Below, in pieces: positions 32,024 to 44,600 of a DNA stretch of 64,000 nucleotides (its first letter is position 1; the number at the start of each line of letters is the position of its first letter). The DNA comes from Nephrotoma appendiculata (taxonomy: Eukaryota; Arthropoda; Insecta; Diptera; Tipulidae). A program made the position numbers and the translations under genes. The notes beneath the pieces were generated by a model. The model made no database searches. It was not told the origin of the DNA and saw only the letters and a program-made list of their open reading frames with translations. The stretch lies in assembly GCA_947310385.1 (NCBI GenBank), contig OX371223.1, forward strand, positions 161,998,872 through 162,062,871, read 5' to 3'.

Positions 32024-33912
32024 GTTTATTTACATTGCGCCGCAGCCACACGAATGCAAATACACACCAATATTGACGTGTTTTATATTTGGAGAATATT
32101 GGTAAAAGATACCATTCGTGTAGACGATTGCCCAATCTGCATAGCAATGTTGGTAGTTTCTTTTGATGTTTTTTGGAAAACCGCCTATGGGCCTCGCCAC
32201 ACTTTAATTCTTTCGTCGTGATTCTCTGATTTCAAAAAATCAATCGACGTCCACATTTGATTTATTTGCGCATTTGTAGGTGCCAAAATCTTCATTAATT
32301 AAAGCATGAATAATCTGCATTTTGATTGTTTAACAAAAAAATGTATATACCAAAATTTACTAAAAAATATAATACTATTTTTGAGACGAACAGAATCGTG
32401 CGATTTTAATACTTTTTTAATTTTTGAAAATATATAAAAAAATGATCTACCATAAATATGTAAGGGGAAAATTTTAGCATTAACAAAATTAAAAAAAAAT
32501 TAAAATTTTTTGTTTTTAATGTTTGACAAAAAATAATATCCTTAAAATTACTAAAAAATTAAATAATATTTTTGGGACAGGCCGAATCATGTTATTTCAT
32601 TTCTATACAATTCAAGTCTCGAAAATAAATAAAAAGTGTTTTGTGTATAAAATACAAAACCTACAAAATACACGCGCAAAAAAAATTTCTTCTCGCCCAT
32701 GCCACACGTAAAAAAAAAATGCCGCATTTTTCATCGTTTCTTTCCCCGTTTACCTATGATACAAGTTTTAATTGCGACTTTAACAAATTTTCTGTTCAAC
32801 CACACAACTCAAACATAAATGAAATAAAAAATATTTCAAGGACATTTTTAACTCATTTTAGTTAAAATTTTATTTAAGAGAGAGCAGAACAAAACATTGG
32901 TAGAAAAAAATGCCAAAATACAAAAAATGCTCGTGTGGCATGAACCTACACAAGAATTTAACAAATTTCTTTATGTAAAATAATTTTTTTAACTTGAATC
33001 GGAACCAACGAGAATGTATTACAAGCCATATTGTTGTGAATACATACACAATTTTCGGTCGACTATATCATGGTATTGTGTATAAATAAAGAAGAAAATA
33101 TTTCGTAAATAAAAACGAAACAATGTGTAAACGAAAAATGAAATAAAAATTTGTAAAGCTTTACATTAACAAGTCTGTAATTATTATCCTTATACAGTAT
33201 ACTATCATTTCTTCGTTTATTAGAAATTTAGAACTAAAATTGTTACTTAAAAGGAAAATAGCCATTTATAATTGTATTTCATTAATAAATGCACCACATT
33301 TATTTCAAGATTGCTGAGCATTATAAACATATGGGCTTATTTCTTCATTTTAAAAAATTACAGCACCAAACAGAAATTGCATAACCTTTCTCCTTCACAT
33401 CAATATGCACACTAAACAAAATAAAAAATAAAATTTTAAATTATAATGAAATCTAGCTCCACCTCTTCCACTTCTATTTTACATTTTTCTTCTAATTGTT
33501 ATTGTTTTTACTTCTATTTAATGTGTGCGTATATCATATTGTCGTATATATATTACAAAATTTTGTGAACCAATACCACTACATAATAGGCCATTTTTCT
33601 AAATAAAAAAATTCCATGAGCTTGTATAGGTAAATCCAAACAAAAACGCGGGTGCCATACGAGTAAGTAAAAAATACATGGGACAAAAAAAATATTCTTC
33701 ATTTGTCCCAATAAATTTGCTTTATTATCTACAAACATAATTTATCTGAAAAATCACGATAAATATTGATATTTTGAGAAACATTTCCAATAAAAATATT
33801 TCCCTATTGAGTAACTTTTCATTTAGCAACTTACTGATAAAAGTAACAACACAATTTTTCAATGACACGTGCGCGTATTAGATTTTTACTTTCTCTTGGC
33901 TCTCTTGTATTA
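32024..33912. other. AT-rich intergenic DNA
   Basis: No gene recognised. A weak inverted pair CATGCCACACG / CGTGTGGCATG lies at 32698-32708 and 32933-32943 and encloses about 220 bp that could be a small MITE. Otherwise there are only A/T runs. Confidence 0.35.
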
Positions 33913-34322
33913 AGGTCGAGGCACATAGTTTTCGTTTCGTTCCGACCTTTAAGTTGAATATGTCAAAATGTATGGAAAACCGAAAACATGCTCACATTGT
34001 TAAGTTCAAGGCGGAACCGAACCGAAACAGTTGATCAAATTTCAATAAAAACTTAAACAATAACCTCAAAATATTTATTATGGCGTTTATCGTTATCGTT
34101 TTTTTGTTAATGTGTAAATCTTCACTCATTATTAAATCAATTGATATGATAATATAATAATTGATTGAATTGAAACAATATTGTAAGAAATAAAAAAACT
34201 TGAATTATCAAACAACATAAAAACAACTCAAAACGAAACGAAAGCTATGTGCGTGAGAATTTAAAACAACTTATTGAAAACGAAACGAATCGGAACGGAA
34301 CGAAAACTATGTGCCTCGACCT
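33913..34322 (+). mobile_element. 410-bp MITE (AGGTCGAGGCACATAG family), copy 2
   Basis: Same length and almost the same sequence as 14007-14416. Ends AGGTCGAGGCACATAGTTTT / AAAACTATGTGCCTCGACCT, TTA duplication at 33910-33912 and 34323-34325. The closeness of the two copies indicates fairly recent movement. Confidence 0.85.
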
Positions 34323-34325
34323 TTA

Positions 34326-35539
34326 TTTGTTATGGTTTTGTTTCACGACATACAGTACCGAAGAAAATAATGAACTTAATTTCACACATTTTATTTGTGT
34401 AATGAATTTTAGATTAAAGGGTATAAATTTTTATTTATATTCGTTTGTGTTTTGTATATTATTTTTGTAACCTGCTTTGTAGTGTAAAACATAGAATGAT
34501 TTTACCACAGTACACATAATACACAAAATTATTATGTGTGATATTTTACCTTCTCAAGTTTCAATATCGGTATCGTAATTTTAATTCTTTACTGTAAATT
34601 TTACACAAGCCCACAAAAAAAAATCCAATTGTCGATCAAATTGGATTTTTTTTTTATAGTTATTATGTACAACCAACTAAATCACTCATTTGGGCTTATC
34701 ATTAGTATTGATTTATTAAAATGTATTTTGGTTTATTACACCACATTACTTAAAAATCAAGTTTTATTTGAACAAAAATAAAAACAAAATATTTTATTGT
34801 CATACACAAAGACGTGCACCCATCCCGTTCAACATATTTTGGTTTACTAAAAAAGTAAAAAAGCATGTAAGAGCGGCAGTAAAAAATCTCGTGTATTTTT
34901 GTTTTTATTTTATTTGTTGTTACGGTGTAAAAATAAGTTGCTACTTTAATTGAAATATTACTGAATGAAAAGTTTTCTGAAAACAATTTTTGTTTTAAAT
35001 AATTCAATAACCAAATATCATTATTTATTTCTTGCAATGTATTATTCAATTTAACTTGAACGATACAAATTATTTATTACAAATAATGAAATTGTTTTTT
35101 TGTAGCCATGTAATTTTTTTTCGGTTTGTATGGAATTCTCATTTCTTTTTGGATTTACATATACCAACAAGATTTTAACAAGAAATGGCCTGTTATTGGA
35201 TTGGTATTGTGTGAACTTTTCCTGTATTTTTATACTAATCCAAATGAATAGATGACCGAAATATTTGATAGGATCGGTGTATACTCGAGTACAGTTCGGC
35301 TTGTAGAATACATTTTCGTTGGTTCCGCTTGAATCAATTTTTACACGTATATACGAGACGATAATATACGTGAGCGCAATGTATCCATAAAAATATTTAT
35401 TTTAGAAATAAAAAAATTAAGAAGGAGTGGGGATGGTTTTTTCGTTTTGCTTGCTTTAAAAAATACTAAACTTTATAATTTTTATGAAAAATTATGGCAT
35501 CACAAAACAATTTGCTCAGCCAATGCCTTCTAAAAACTA
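34326..35539. other. AT-rich intergenic DNA with one strong hairpin
   Basis: A hairpin at 34621-34660 (AATCCAATTGTCGATCAAATTGGATT with A/T flanks) is the only structure seen. There is no coding or TE match. Confidence 0.35.
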
Positions 35540-36292
35540 CTGGCCGCTTACACCAACTGATGACGACACGCTAAGTCGACGGTTCAACTAGATGGCAGAT
35601 AAATTTTAAAAAGGAAAATTACATCACAAAATATATTTATTTAGTCGCAATTATTACATCGAAGTAGAAGGTTATTCATTTTTTATTTCCGTTTTCCAGT
35701 TTTTTCTATTTTGGCTCCGCCTCGTTCTCATAAAACCTAAATAAATTTCGTCATACAAAATTACAAAACAATAAAAATATTATTTCTCTCTCCAGTTGTT
35801 TTGTAATTTTGTTAATTTGTTTAGTTTCGAACAAACTGTTGAAGCCGAAGGATATTAGTACGGCTTCGACTAATTATGTGACACTAAATGTAAATGACAA
35901 TAAAAATACAAAAATGAAATGACAAAATAGAAACAAAATGATCACATAATATTCTCTGCTCTCACGGTTTTATTTATATTTTTGTAGTGGAATACACTAG
36001 AACTTTGTATTACGTTATCTAAAGAGGCGGATTTCTTTAAATTCTCATTAACTTCTTGAATGTGGATCGAAAAAATTCAATTTATGAATTAAGAAAATCA
36101 ATTACACTAAAATTGTTCATAATTTATTAATTTATTGTATAATAATTCAGATTTTTATTTATAAAAGTTTTTGAAATTTATTGCTGTCGTAATAAGGAGG
36201 CAAAGTGTATTATTTTTACTTAATTATGCTGACATCTGGTTGTCGACTTACGTTGTCGTCATCACCAAAAAATGAATATTGTCACAGGCCAG
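35540..36292. mobile_element. TIR element, CTGGCC ends, TA duplication
   Basis: The left end CTGGCCGCTTAC and right end GGCCAG are inverted. The stronger inverted match is a little inside: GATGACGACACGCTAAGTCG (from 35563) against CGACTTACGTTGTCGTCATC (36244-36263), followed by GATGGCAGAT / ATGCTGACATC. TA flanks both ends. The 753 bp are non-coding. Confidence 0.55.
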
Positions 36293-37006
36293 TACTATAG
36301 AAAGCACTGGCTCAGCAAATGCTCAGCAAGCTATAATCGGATCCCACTCTCAAATAGTCGATCTATTTTTTTGTCTCGTTTTAGTTTTGCTGAGAGATTT
36401 GCTGGTAATATTTTTTCCCATGGAATGTATATTATACTATTTAATACATATTTGATATAACAAGTTTTTTATATGGAAAAACAACAACAAAAACTAAAAT
36501 CCGAAAACAACCTTGCAAACGATATCCGAAAACAGTCTTATAAATGTAACACAAAAGGAACAAATTTCTATTGTGGGCTAGTTGAGCTGGGCGAGTAATC
36601 TTGAATTTCACAATATTTTTCACCAGTCTCAAACTTGCCGTCCAACGTTTACTGTTATTGGACAAGTCATTTGAAAAAGTAATGTGACTTTACATAAATT
36701 ACACTGCATCCCCAATGAAATTCCTTTAACTTTTTCCTTACAGAAAAGTATGAAAAAAATTTTGAGAAAAAAAAAATTTTTTTTTGTTAGGTTGGTGATT
36801 TCCTATATCATTTAGTGAACATACAAACAAACATCGACAAAAAAATTTGTTTCGTAAAAATGACTCACGTGTATGTTGAGAAATTTTCCAGTGGGAACTT
36901 TCGCTGGAATGCCCGAAATATACCCCATTTACATGCGACCATATGACCAACATTTTTCTTCTGCAAAATTTTGTAGGTAAATAAGAAGCATCCACTATAT
37001 AAAAAT
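36293..37006. repeat. Fragments of dispersed AT-rich repeats
   Basis: 36360-36430 (GAGAGATTTGCTGGTAATATTTTTTCCCATGG) belongs to the CCATGG/CTGTCAGC repeat group. 36705-36805 is an inverted copy of 17990-18105 (CCCAATGAAATTCCTTTAAC). No coding is present. Confidence 0.5.
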
Positions 37007-37501
37007 CAAAGAAGTAAAAAGTACAAAATGAGCCTAAGCAACTGTCAGTGTCACAAATTCGAAGGGTAAAAGAGAAAGCATCTAAATCAACGGGATTACA
37101 ACAACAACAAAAATCTTTAAAAACCCAACGCCAACAAACCAAAATTGTTTTCTTAATTTTTTCTGATTTATAACTTAAATTTAGGATAAATTTATCATAC
37201 ATCACTAGCTTCTTAACATAATTTACATTTTATTTTATATAAACAATTGGTAAACTTACTGATGGTAAGATATTCCTTCTTGTATTTTTTAGGCGTATTT
37301 TGGCATTTATTCACGATACACTTTATTTTGCACAAAAGCCTGTAATTTTTGTTATCATATAATGCACCACTACATAAACAAATAACTATTTGATAAAGTT
37401 TTTTGTGGCCCCTGTTCTGGCTCGTGACAGATGTAATAGCAAATTTTATATGGGTAAAATATTGCCATCCATTCTGCAGTACATATTTTAAATTCTTTGT
37501 A
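37007..37501 (+). mobile_element. hAT-type MITE copy
   Basis: Very like 13272-13911 (shared GTCACAAATTCGAAGGGTAA, CATCTAAATCAACGGGATTA, TGGTAAGATATTCCTTCTTG) but with an internal deletion near 37410. Ends CAAAGAAGTAAAA / TTTTAAATTCTTTG. The flanks TATAAAAAT and TATAAAT look like a slipped target duplication. Confidence 0.65.
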
Positions 37502-37506
37502 TAAAT

Positions 37507-38304
37507 CAAAGAATTTGAATTAAAGAGAATGAATGATATCATCTGTCAAACGAGTCAAATTCGGAGGGTAAAAGAGACAGCATATAAAAAAACGGGTCGT
37601 ATTTAGAATTTGTTCAATCGAAATTAAAAACTACACAAATTCACAATTATTTTTATTCCAATTTAGTACGGATTTTTTTTTTTGTTTTCAGTAAAATATT
37701 GTACTTATAGTATACCAAAATAAAAAATAATTATGAAAAAATAGCACGTAGAATATGAACGTAGTAATAAGAAAAATGCGGTAGTGTAATATAACATATG
37801 ATTCTATTATGTTTACAAAAAGAAAAAGTCCAACAACAACCAAAATTCGTTTCTTAGATTTTTTGATTTATAACTTAAATTAATGATAGTTTTATCACAA
37901 ATCAGTTTGCTTTTAACATAATTTACATTTCATTTTTAATAAACACTTATAGATGGTAAGAAATTCTTTTTCGAATTTTTCGATGTGCATTTTGGCAACA
38001 TTTCACAAAACACAGTACACGACCTAACCGAAACTAACTGTTTTATAATATTTTATTTATTTTAATTAATAATATCACGATTTTTTAAGAAAACAAAATT
38101 TAGTGCGTCACTTTTTACAACAACAAAAACTAGTCCGGTTAGCTTTTTCTTTGGCATCTGAGACCACCATATGCATTTTTTATATAACCATCCTGTTCAT
38201 GACTCAAAAGAGTTAGCAAATGACCACATGACTCAAAAGAGATAGCAAATATTATATTGATTTTATATGAAAAAAAAACAATTACAGCTCTTCAGTATTT
38301 CCGC
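37507..38304 (+). mobile_element. hAT-type MITE copy adjacent to the previous one
   Basis: Begins CAAAGAATTTGAATTAAAG only five bases after the preceding copy and shares GTCAAATTCGGAGGGTAAAA with the family. Through 38170 it is the same subtype as 21303-21958. The right end is unclear, with internal direct repeats (GACTCAAAAGAG twice, 38198 and 38228). The Harbinger element begins at 38308 just beyond. Confidence 0.6.
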
Positions 38305-38893
38305 TAAGGCCGTTAGTGAATGTGTTAAAAATATTTAGTTAAAAATTTGGTAAAATAAAATTTTTGTGACGTAATATTTTTAAACAAAATAGTTAAATTT
38401 GCTGTGTGAATGTGTTAAAATGTTGACACATAAAAATGAATCGCTTGTCCAAGAAATATACTCCAATATTATTTTTAATTTTATTATATTATAAAAAATA
38501 TAAAAAGAGGCTGTTGTTCGGAAATACGGAAGGAAATTGAGAGAAGTAACTATATATTTATATATTCGGGATGATTATTATTTTTGTTATTTAATATAAT
38601 TGTTTTAAACTTTAGCCTTTAGAATACTGTAAATTACGGAATATTTCAGTTTCCGAAAGATAGTAGAATTATTGCCAATTAAGTAACACGGCTGGAGCAA
38701 AGAATATGACCTGACTGTGTTTTTATACTGGATGGCGGCAGGGTGTAGTTATCGCGTAGTTGCTGGTTTTGTTGGTATTAGTCCGTAAGTTCATAAGTTG
38801 TAAGAGTTTAAATAGTATAATTAAATATATTTTCTCTGTAGCTTTACAGTTAAATCAATAATTCACAAAATTGTAAATTATTTTATTCATAAT

Positions 38894-39217
38894 ATGCGGC
38901 ACATTATTAAACCTACATTGTATAGCGAACTTGAGGAAATTGAAACTAGATTTTGCGCAAGATCAAAAACATCAAATTTTTGGAATGGTATTGGTTTAAT
39001 AGATGAATGTCATATAAGAATTAAGTGTCCAGTCAATAAGCATGATGAATACCTCAATTATAAAAGCTTTTACTCCATCCAGTGCCAAGCCGTAGTAAAC
39101 AGCAACCATTTATTTGACGACGTGTTCATCGGATTTCCAGGATCAGTACATGATACAAGGTTTTTCAAAAACAGCCCTTTGTATCCTTTTGGATCAATTA
39201 TAATAAATAAAATATAA
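38894..39217 (+). pseudogene. Harbinger (HARBI1-like) transposase fragment
   Basis: About 107 codons of a DDE_Tnp_4 nuclease. NGIGLIDECHIRIKCP carries the first catalytic Asp and the HI motif. YLNYKSFYSIQCQAVVNSNH and FIGFPGSVHDTRFFKNSPLY carry the second Asp. The third catalytic residue and the N-terminal half are absent or unreadable, and the companion Myb-like protein of Harbinger elements was not found. It is inactive. Confidence 0.85.
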
Positions 39218-39404
39218 TAATGTCAAAAATAAAAACAATCCATTTATTTCATCCTTATTTCAAGTATTTTATTGTTGTTACGGCTACTACTCACATTATT
39301 TACTATCAAAAAAGTTGGGTTATGTTTTTTTAACATCCTGTCAAAATTTATAGACGGTCTAGAGCTCGTAAAAATTTGTGGTGAATAAAAAATAAAGCTT
39401 TAAT

Positions 39405-39958
39405 TCCATGGATAACATTTGCTGACAGCAGTTTTTTTGCTGATAATACGCAAAAATTTTTTTTTTTTAAATTTCATGAGAGTGACAAAGAACAGATATA
39501 TTTTTTATTTCATTTTATAGTAAAATTTTATGGTTTTACATTTTGGAATAACATAAAAATTTCATAAAATATTTAATTTGTACATTTTCGTACAATTCGA
39601 ATTTTAATATATACACCACAAAAAACCACTAACGTTAATAAATTTCGGCCAAAAAAAAAAAAAAAAATCGACATTTGAGTATAAAAATGGCGAACAACTT
39701 ATTTTATATGAGAGTGAGAAAAATTTCTTATCTTTACACACATGTTTTGTAGTTGTGTGAAAAATGCTGCCATAAAAAATACTCCAATTTACATTTTTTA
39801 TGGCAGCATTATGGCAGCAAACTTCCCCTATCACACTTCCCCTCTCAGCAAAATTTTACTGACAACATGTTTTGTTTCGTACACAACCAGTAATATCTAT
39901 ATGTTTTTCTCGCTTTTAATTTTGCTGACAGCAGTTTATTTCCATGGAATAGAGCCAT
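39405..39958. repeat. Dispersed AT-rich repeat with CCATGG...GCTGACAGCAG ends
   Basis: TTCCATGGATAACATTTGCT at the left and its inverted counterpart around 39925-39955 (CTGACAGCAG...CCATGGAA). Inside lie the CACTAACGTTAATAA and TATGGCAGCA motifs shared with 17461-17650, 18600-18780 and 40870-40935. It is non-coding and nested in the Harbinger element. Confidence 0.5.
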
Positions 39959-40028
39959 AATTTTTAATTTTCCTGTCAAAATTTTAATTTTTAACAGGGT
40001 TTTTAATACATTCACTAACAGCCTAATA

Positions 40029-40666
40029 CCTGTGACAGACTAGGGATTAACAAAACGAGATTAGTTAAACTCGTTTCGCTAATCGAACATAAATGCTCTT
40101 GCGTTGACATACTACAGTTTAGGTAATCGCCGGTGCAAAATGTAAAATACTATAGTGGTGCCGCGGTTGCATGGTATATTATAACATTTGAATTTATTAT
40201 TTCAAATATCATTTGAATTTAGTAGTTATTTATTTCATTAAATAAATATTTTAATTAATTATTTAATAATAAACATCGTAAATATCCATTTACAATTAAT
40301 TGTTATATAATAATTAAATAGCGAATGAACTCATCATTTTCAGTTTTAGAATAAACAGGGTTTATTGCAATTCACAAGTATATTTTTTGTTTGTTTAATT
40401 TTACTACTATTTGAATCAAATGCACACAAACAATGAATTGTCATAAGAGTTAAAATCTCCAACGTGTAATGGCGCTACTTGTAGTCCCTCCCACTAATCT
40501 CATAAATATGATAAATCTTCAAAAATTTTGAAGATTAGTTTACTAAACCAGTTTAGTCACTAAACCGCAAACCAAATCGAGATTAGCTAATCTTCTACTT
40601 GACACACTAGCGCTTAACTCGAAAAAATCACTTATCGCGTTTTATTAATCCTTAGTCTGTCATAGG
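40029..40666. mobile_element. TIR element, CCTGTGACAGACTAGGGATT ends, TA duplication
   Basis: Left end CCTGTGACAGACTAGGGATT, right end AATCCTTAGTCTGTCATAGG, with TA outside both. Arms continue with AAAACGAGATTA / TTATCGCGTTTT. It is 638 bp with no coding. The Harbinger element inserted six bases from its left end, so it came later. A Tc1/mariner-derived MITE is possible from the TA. Confidence 0.7.
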
Positions 40667-41440
40667 TATAAGATAAAAATATTTAATGTGCCAGAAATAA
40701 ATAAATACATATATGTATGTATAAAGTAATGCCATAATTTTTTTTTTATGGGATAATTATTTATTTTTAATTAATTCAAATGCAAAATTTATATTTTTAT
40801 CTTTGTCGTCTGTTTTTATTATGAATCCTTAACAATTACAAATACGAAATATTTTTTTTTGGTAATTTTGAAAATGTTGCCATAAAAATACTCGGCTCGA
40901 ATATATATTATGACATTTATTTTTATGGCAACATTTTATAGTGGTTTTTGAAGTGTATATTGGCTTAAAAATCTTCTGCAAAATTTTGTTGGGATTTATT
41001 TCTTTTCTTGTCTCTCACGCGCAAAATGTCAATGTTATATCTCTTTCATTTTGCAGAAGAAAAATTTTGGTCACATGTAAATGGGCCAATACAAGAAAAA
41101 GATATTCGATGTCGACCTTTCTGTTTTGCGGTTTAAGTTTGTTTTACCCAGAAAGCCTATAAATAAAAAGTCGCCAACGATTTAACAATTGGGTTAAAAC
41201 TTAAGTTCATCGTAGACCGAACCGTTTTGTTGAATATAAAATGTTTACTTCGAAATGAAATTTTTATCTGCCCAGAATAACCCAACATTTCATAAATTAA
41301 AAATAACTTACATAAATTTTTATTTTTTGCATGTTTTATTTAGTGGTTGAATTTCAACTCGACCCAAGCTCAACTTAGATTACCTCTAACATATAAACAT
41401 ACCTAGTACCAAGCCGAACGCGACACGATATAAAATTAAA
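40667..41440. other. Intergenic DNA upstream of the putative cofilin first exon
   Basis: 40870-40935 has an inverted pair TGTTGCCATAAAAATA / TTTTTATGGCAACA from the dispersed repeat group. 41343-41405 resembles the ATATAAAC element at 30371-31132. The cofilin promoter should lie toward the right end. Confidence 0.4.
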
Positions 41441-41629
41441 AATTTAGTAAAAAAATAAAACAAACAGTCACTTTGGTTTTGTGTGCGGTGAAGTGCTATA
41501 GTCATTTAATAACCGAATTCGTGTGTGTTAATAAGAAAGTAGAGAATTTTTTAATTGTAATTTATAATTTTTTTGTAAATTTTAATTTAATAATATATAT
41601 AAATAAGGATTAATAACTAAAATAACAAT

Positions 41630-44600
41630 ATGGTACGTGATTTTTTTTTTTAATTTTACCTAAGTGTAATAATGTATTTAAAATTCGAGTTAAACTATTA
41701 TATTTTTACATCACCGCATGTCGGCTTTGGATATAAAAACGACCGCGCGGCCATTTCGAAAATTGGATTGTAATTTTTTAAATATATAAATTAAAATTAA
41801 AACGATTTTGTTAAATGGATTCAATAAAATATCTTGATAATTGATTCGCGACTATTGGCTAGATGAAAAATTGATTGAAAAATGACATTAAATTTCTGGA
41901 AAAAAATTTGGGTGGAGTTTTTTTATCAAATTTCCGTATTTTTGCAGCAAGCATAACCCTTACATAGTTAGACCAAAAATAAAAGTAAATGATTTTGTAG
42001 TTTTTGTTATCTATCATGAACATTTAATATAAAATAAATAAATTATTTTATATAAAATTTCTACGTGGACATTTTTCCGTAATTATTTCTATTTTGTGTT
42101 TGTGTGTTCATGTATAAAAATCGTATAATATAATCCCGGTTGAACTGTTGAAAAAATGCATTAGTCATAACAGTTATTACAAAAACGTCAAGTGCGATAT
42201 TTAATTATTTGGGTTTTAAGCGGACGTATTATTTTAGGATTTTGCACAAAAAAAATATTTAATATATTAAATTCATTTTTTTGAATCTCTTAAAATGATT
42301 CATTTCAAATATTTCCATAAAAGGATATATCGCCGTCGTTTTTTTTTTTATATATATTTGTATGGGTATCGTATCTACATTGTATAATTGTATATAAACG
42401 AATATGTATGTGTAGTAAGTGTAATTTTAGTGGAAGAAATTTTGAAATTGCAGTATACACATTTTTGAAAGAAAATTCGTTTAAAAAATTCAAGAAAATA
42501 ATTTTTTAGGGTGCGTCACCCTCGTGCATAATTTTGTTTAGATTGTTTATTTTATTATTTGTTATGAACCTACATTACACAGGAAAATCTCAAACTTAAA
42601 ATTGCATTGTATTTTGACGTAAGATCAGACATTTTTTATTTACTTTTCATTACAATTTTGTTGTGCGATTAAATTAATTAACTTCCACTCCACGGTATGA
42701 TTGTATATTTTGATGGCGAAGCTCTAGGCCAATCATCATTTAATCAAATGTTTTTCTTACAATTGTCAATGAATTGTCCTTTCAAATTAACTTGCCACAG
42801 TAAAAATTCCTCGTTTTGCGCTCTCTATCTGCGGTAGGAAAGTCGAATTAGAAGACGCTATAAGTGATGTCTTCAATGCAAAACACCCACCTAATTAAAA
42901 AAAACGAATTGTATGCCTAGATATTACAAATACATAACATTTTCTTTTCGAACGAAGGACAGTAAACGTCTTTTATTTGCGAACTGATTTGCTCACTTGA
43001 TAATTGAAAAGGCTAGATAGCTTCGTGTTAGACAGTTGACTGACATAATGAGAAAACCAACCGTAAGAATCCATCCTAAAGATCTAAAGTATTTCTATGT
43101 TGTATGAAATTTAAATCCCCAATTTTTAACATTCAAATGTTTTTTAAATTCATATATTTTTAACATAAATTTTATCTAGTTTTCTGTTGAGTTGACGTCA
43201 TTTAATCGAAAATAGAAATTTGTGTATTTATAATTTTAAAATTTTATAAGTAGATATTGAAGGAGTTAATTGTGTAAGAGACCACGCTCGTAAATTTATA
43301 ATGTGAATTAAAAAGACTCAAAGTAATTGTAACGTCTGGAAGTAACTATTGTTTTTATATCACCAACTCGCGAGGAAATTTTTACTTTGTGTCGTCCACA
43401 TACACCATATGATTTAATTTTTAGTATGCAGTAAAACGTTAATAATTAAATAGCGTGTATATAACATGCACTATATGTAGCGAAAAATGGAAATTCGCTG
43501 ACACATGTACACAAAACAGAATTACACATATTATATATTATAATGGTGCATTATTGAATATAGGGTAGAATTTAAAAAAATGGCGGTGACAAAACGTCTC
43601 GATAAAATTTTATACCATAAAGAAAAGAAATTTAAGAATACATATTTTATTTATATTCTTGTATGTAATTTTTCACAAGACGACAATAATAAAAATCAAT
43701 TTTATTTTTGTTGAATTATGTGATGTGTATCTTGTACGATAGTGTGTGTAGATGTATTTAATTTAAAAAGAAAATTAAACTTGTTGAAATCATAGAGAAA
43801 ACTCTAATTTTCAGTCTAAAAATAAATTTCAGTTGGATTTTAATTTTAACAGAATGAAACTGAAAAACCCACGCGGATTTTGCGGATTTTATTTTCTTGA
43901 CTTGTGAAATTGAAAATTTCTCTAAATTTATAAAAAGTATGTATTTTGATTATATTTTCTTGAAAAATATAGAAAAATTAAAAATAATGCAAATCTAATG
44001 TACATATCTGATTTAGTTGTGGCCGACTAACTACAAACTATTTACGATATACTACTAACCATTTTAATGGTTAAATTGTATTTTAAAATTTGAATTCACA
44101 TCACAGCTTAAAATTTTCTAAATTAACAATGTGGCGCAAAATAACAACTCGTTCATTCTTACTAAAAAACGCCCCTCAATAAAATTGACCATTTTTATTT
44201 TTCAACCACATTGATGAAAATCCAATCAATTTTCGCTGTTCTGTTATCTCTAAATGAGTCAGATATTTAATTATTGATAAAATAAAAATATTATGCAAAC
44301 CATAATTTGTTATTGAATAAATCAAATATTTGCGAGACGCCGAGATACACGACCTTGCTCGCGTTCTTTTTGTATTTTCTTTGAATGCAATCAAAACCAC
44401 AACATAATCTGAATAGCCACCAGGTCAAAAGTGTATATTAAGCGTTTCAAATGCTAAATATTCCCAAGTAAGGAATTTAATAAAAATATTTCGGTGTTCT
44501 GGAATTAGATAACAATAGATAAGATTTGTTTTTTATATAATTAGTTATGTATATGTGTTATCACAAAAAAGAACGAGAATGAATATAATTTTTGGCAGTT

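Larger units (their letters stand above)
38308..40023 (+). mobile_element. PIF/Harbinger DNA transposon, decayed but both ends present
   Basis: TIRs GGCCGTTAGTGAATGTGTTA / reverse complement of TAATACATTCACTAACAGCC, with TAA at 38305-38307 and 40024-40026. It encloses a Harbinger transposase fragment (38894-39217). The 3-bp TAA duplication, GGC ends and DDE_Tnp_4-type protein agree. The element has been invaded by the AT-rich repeat at 39405-39958. Confidence 0.85.

Noticed and set aside
34621..34660. Hairpin as a transcription terminator
   Set aside because: Intrinsic terminators are bacterial. In this eukaryotic context it is only a palindrome in AT-rich DNA.
36738..37205. 155-codon minus-strand frame
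   Set aside because: It crosses the boundary of two unrelated repeats and is Phe/Lys/Cys rich from A/T runs. No family seen.
39742..39960. 72-codon frame in the Harbinger element
   Set aside because: Arises within the AT-rich dispersed repeat. No similarity to the Harbinger Myb-like protein.
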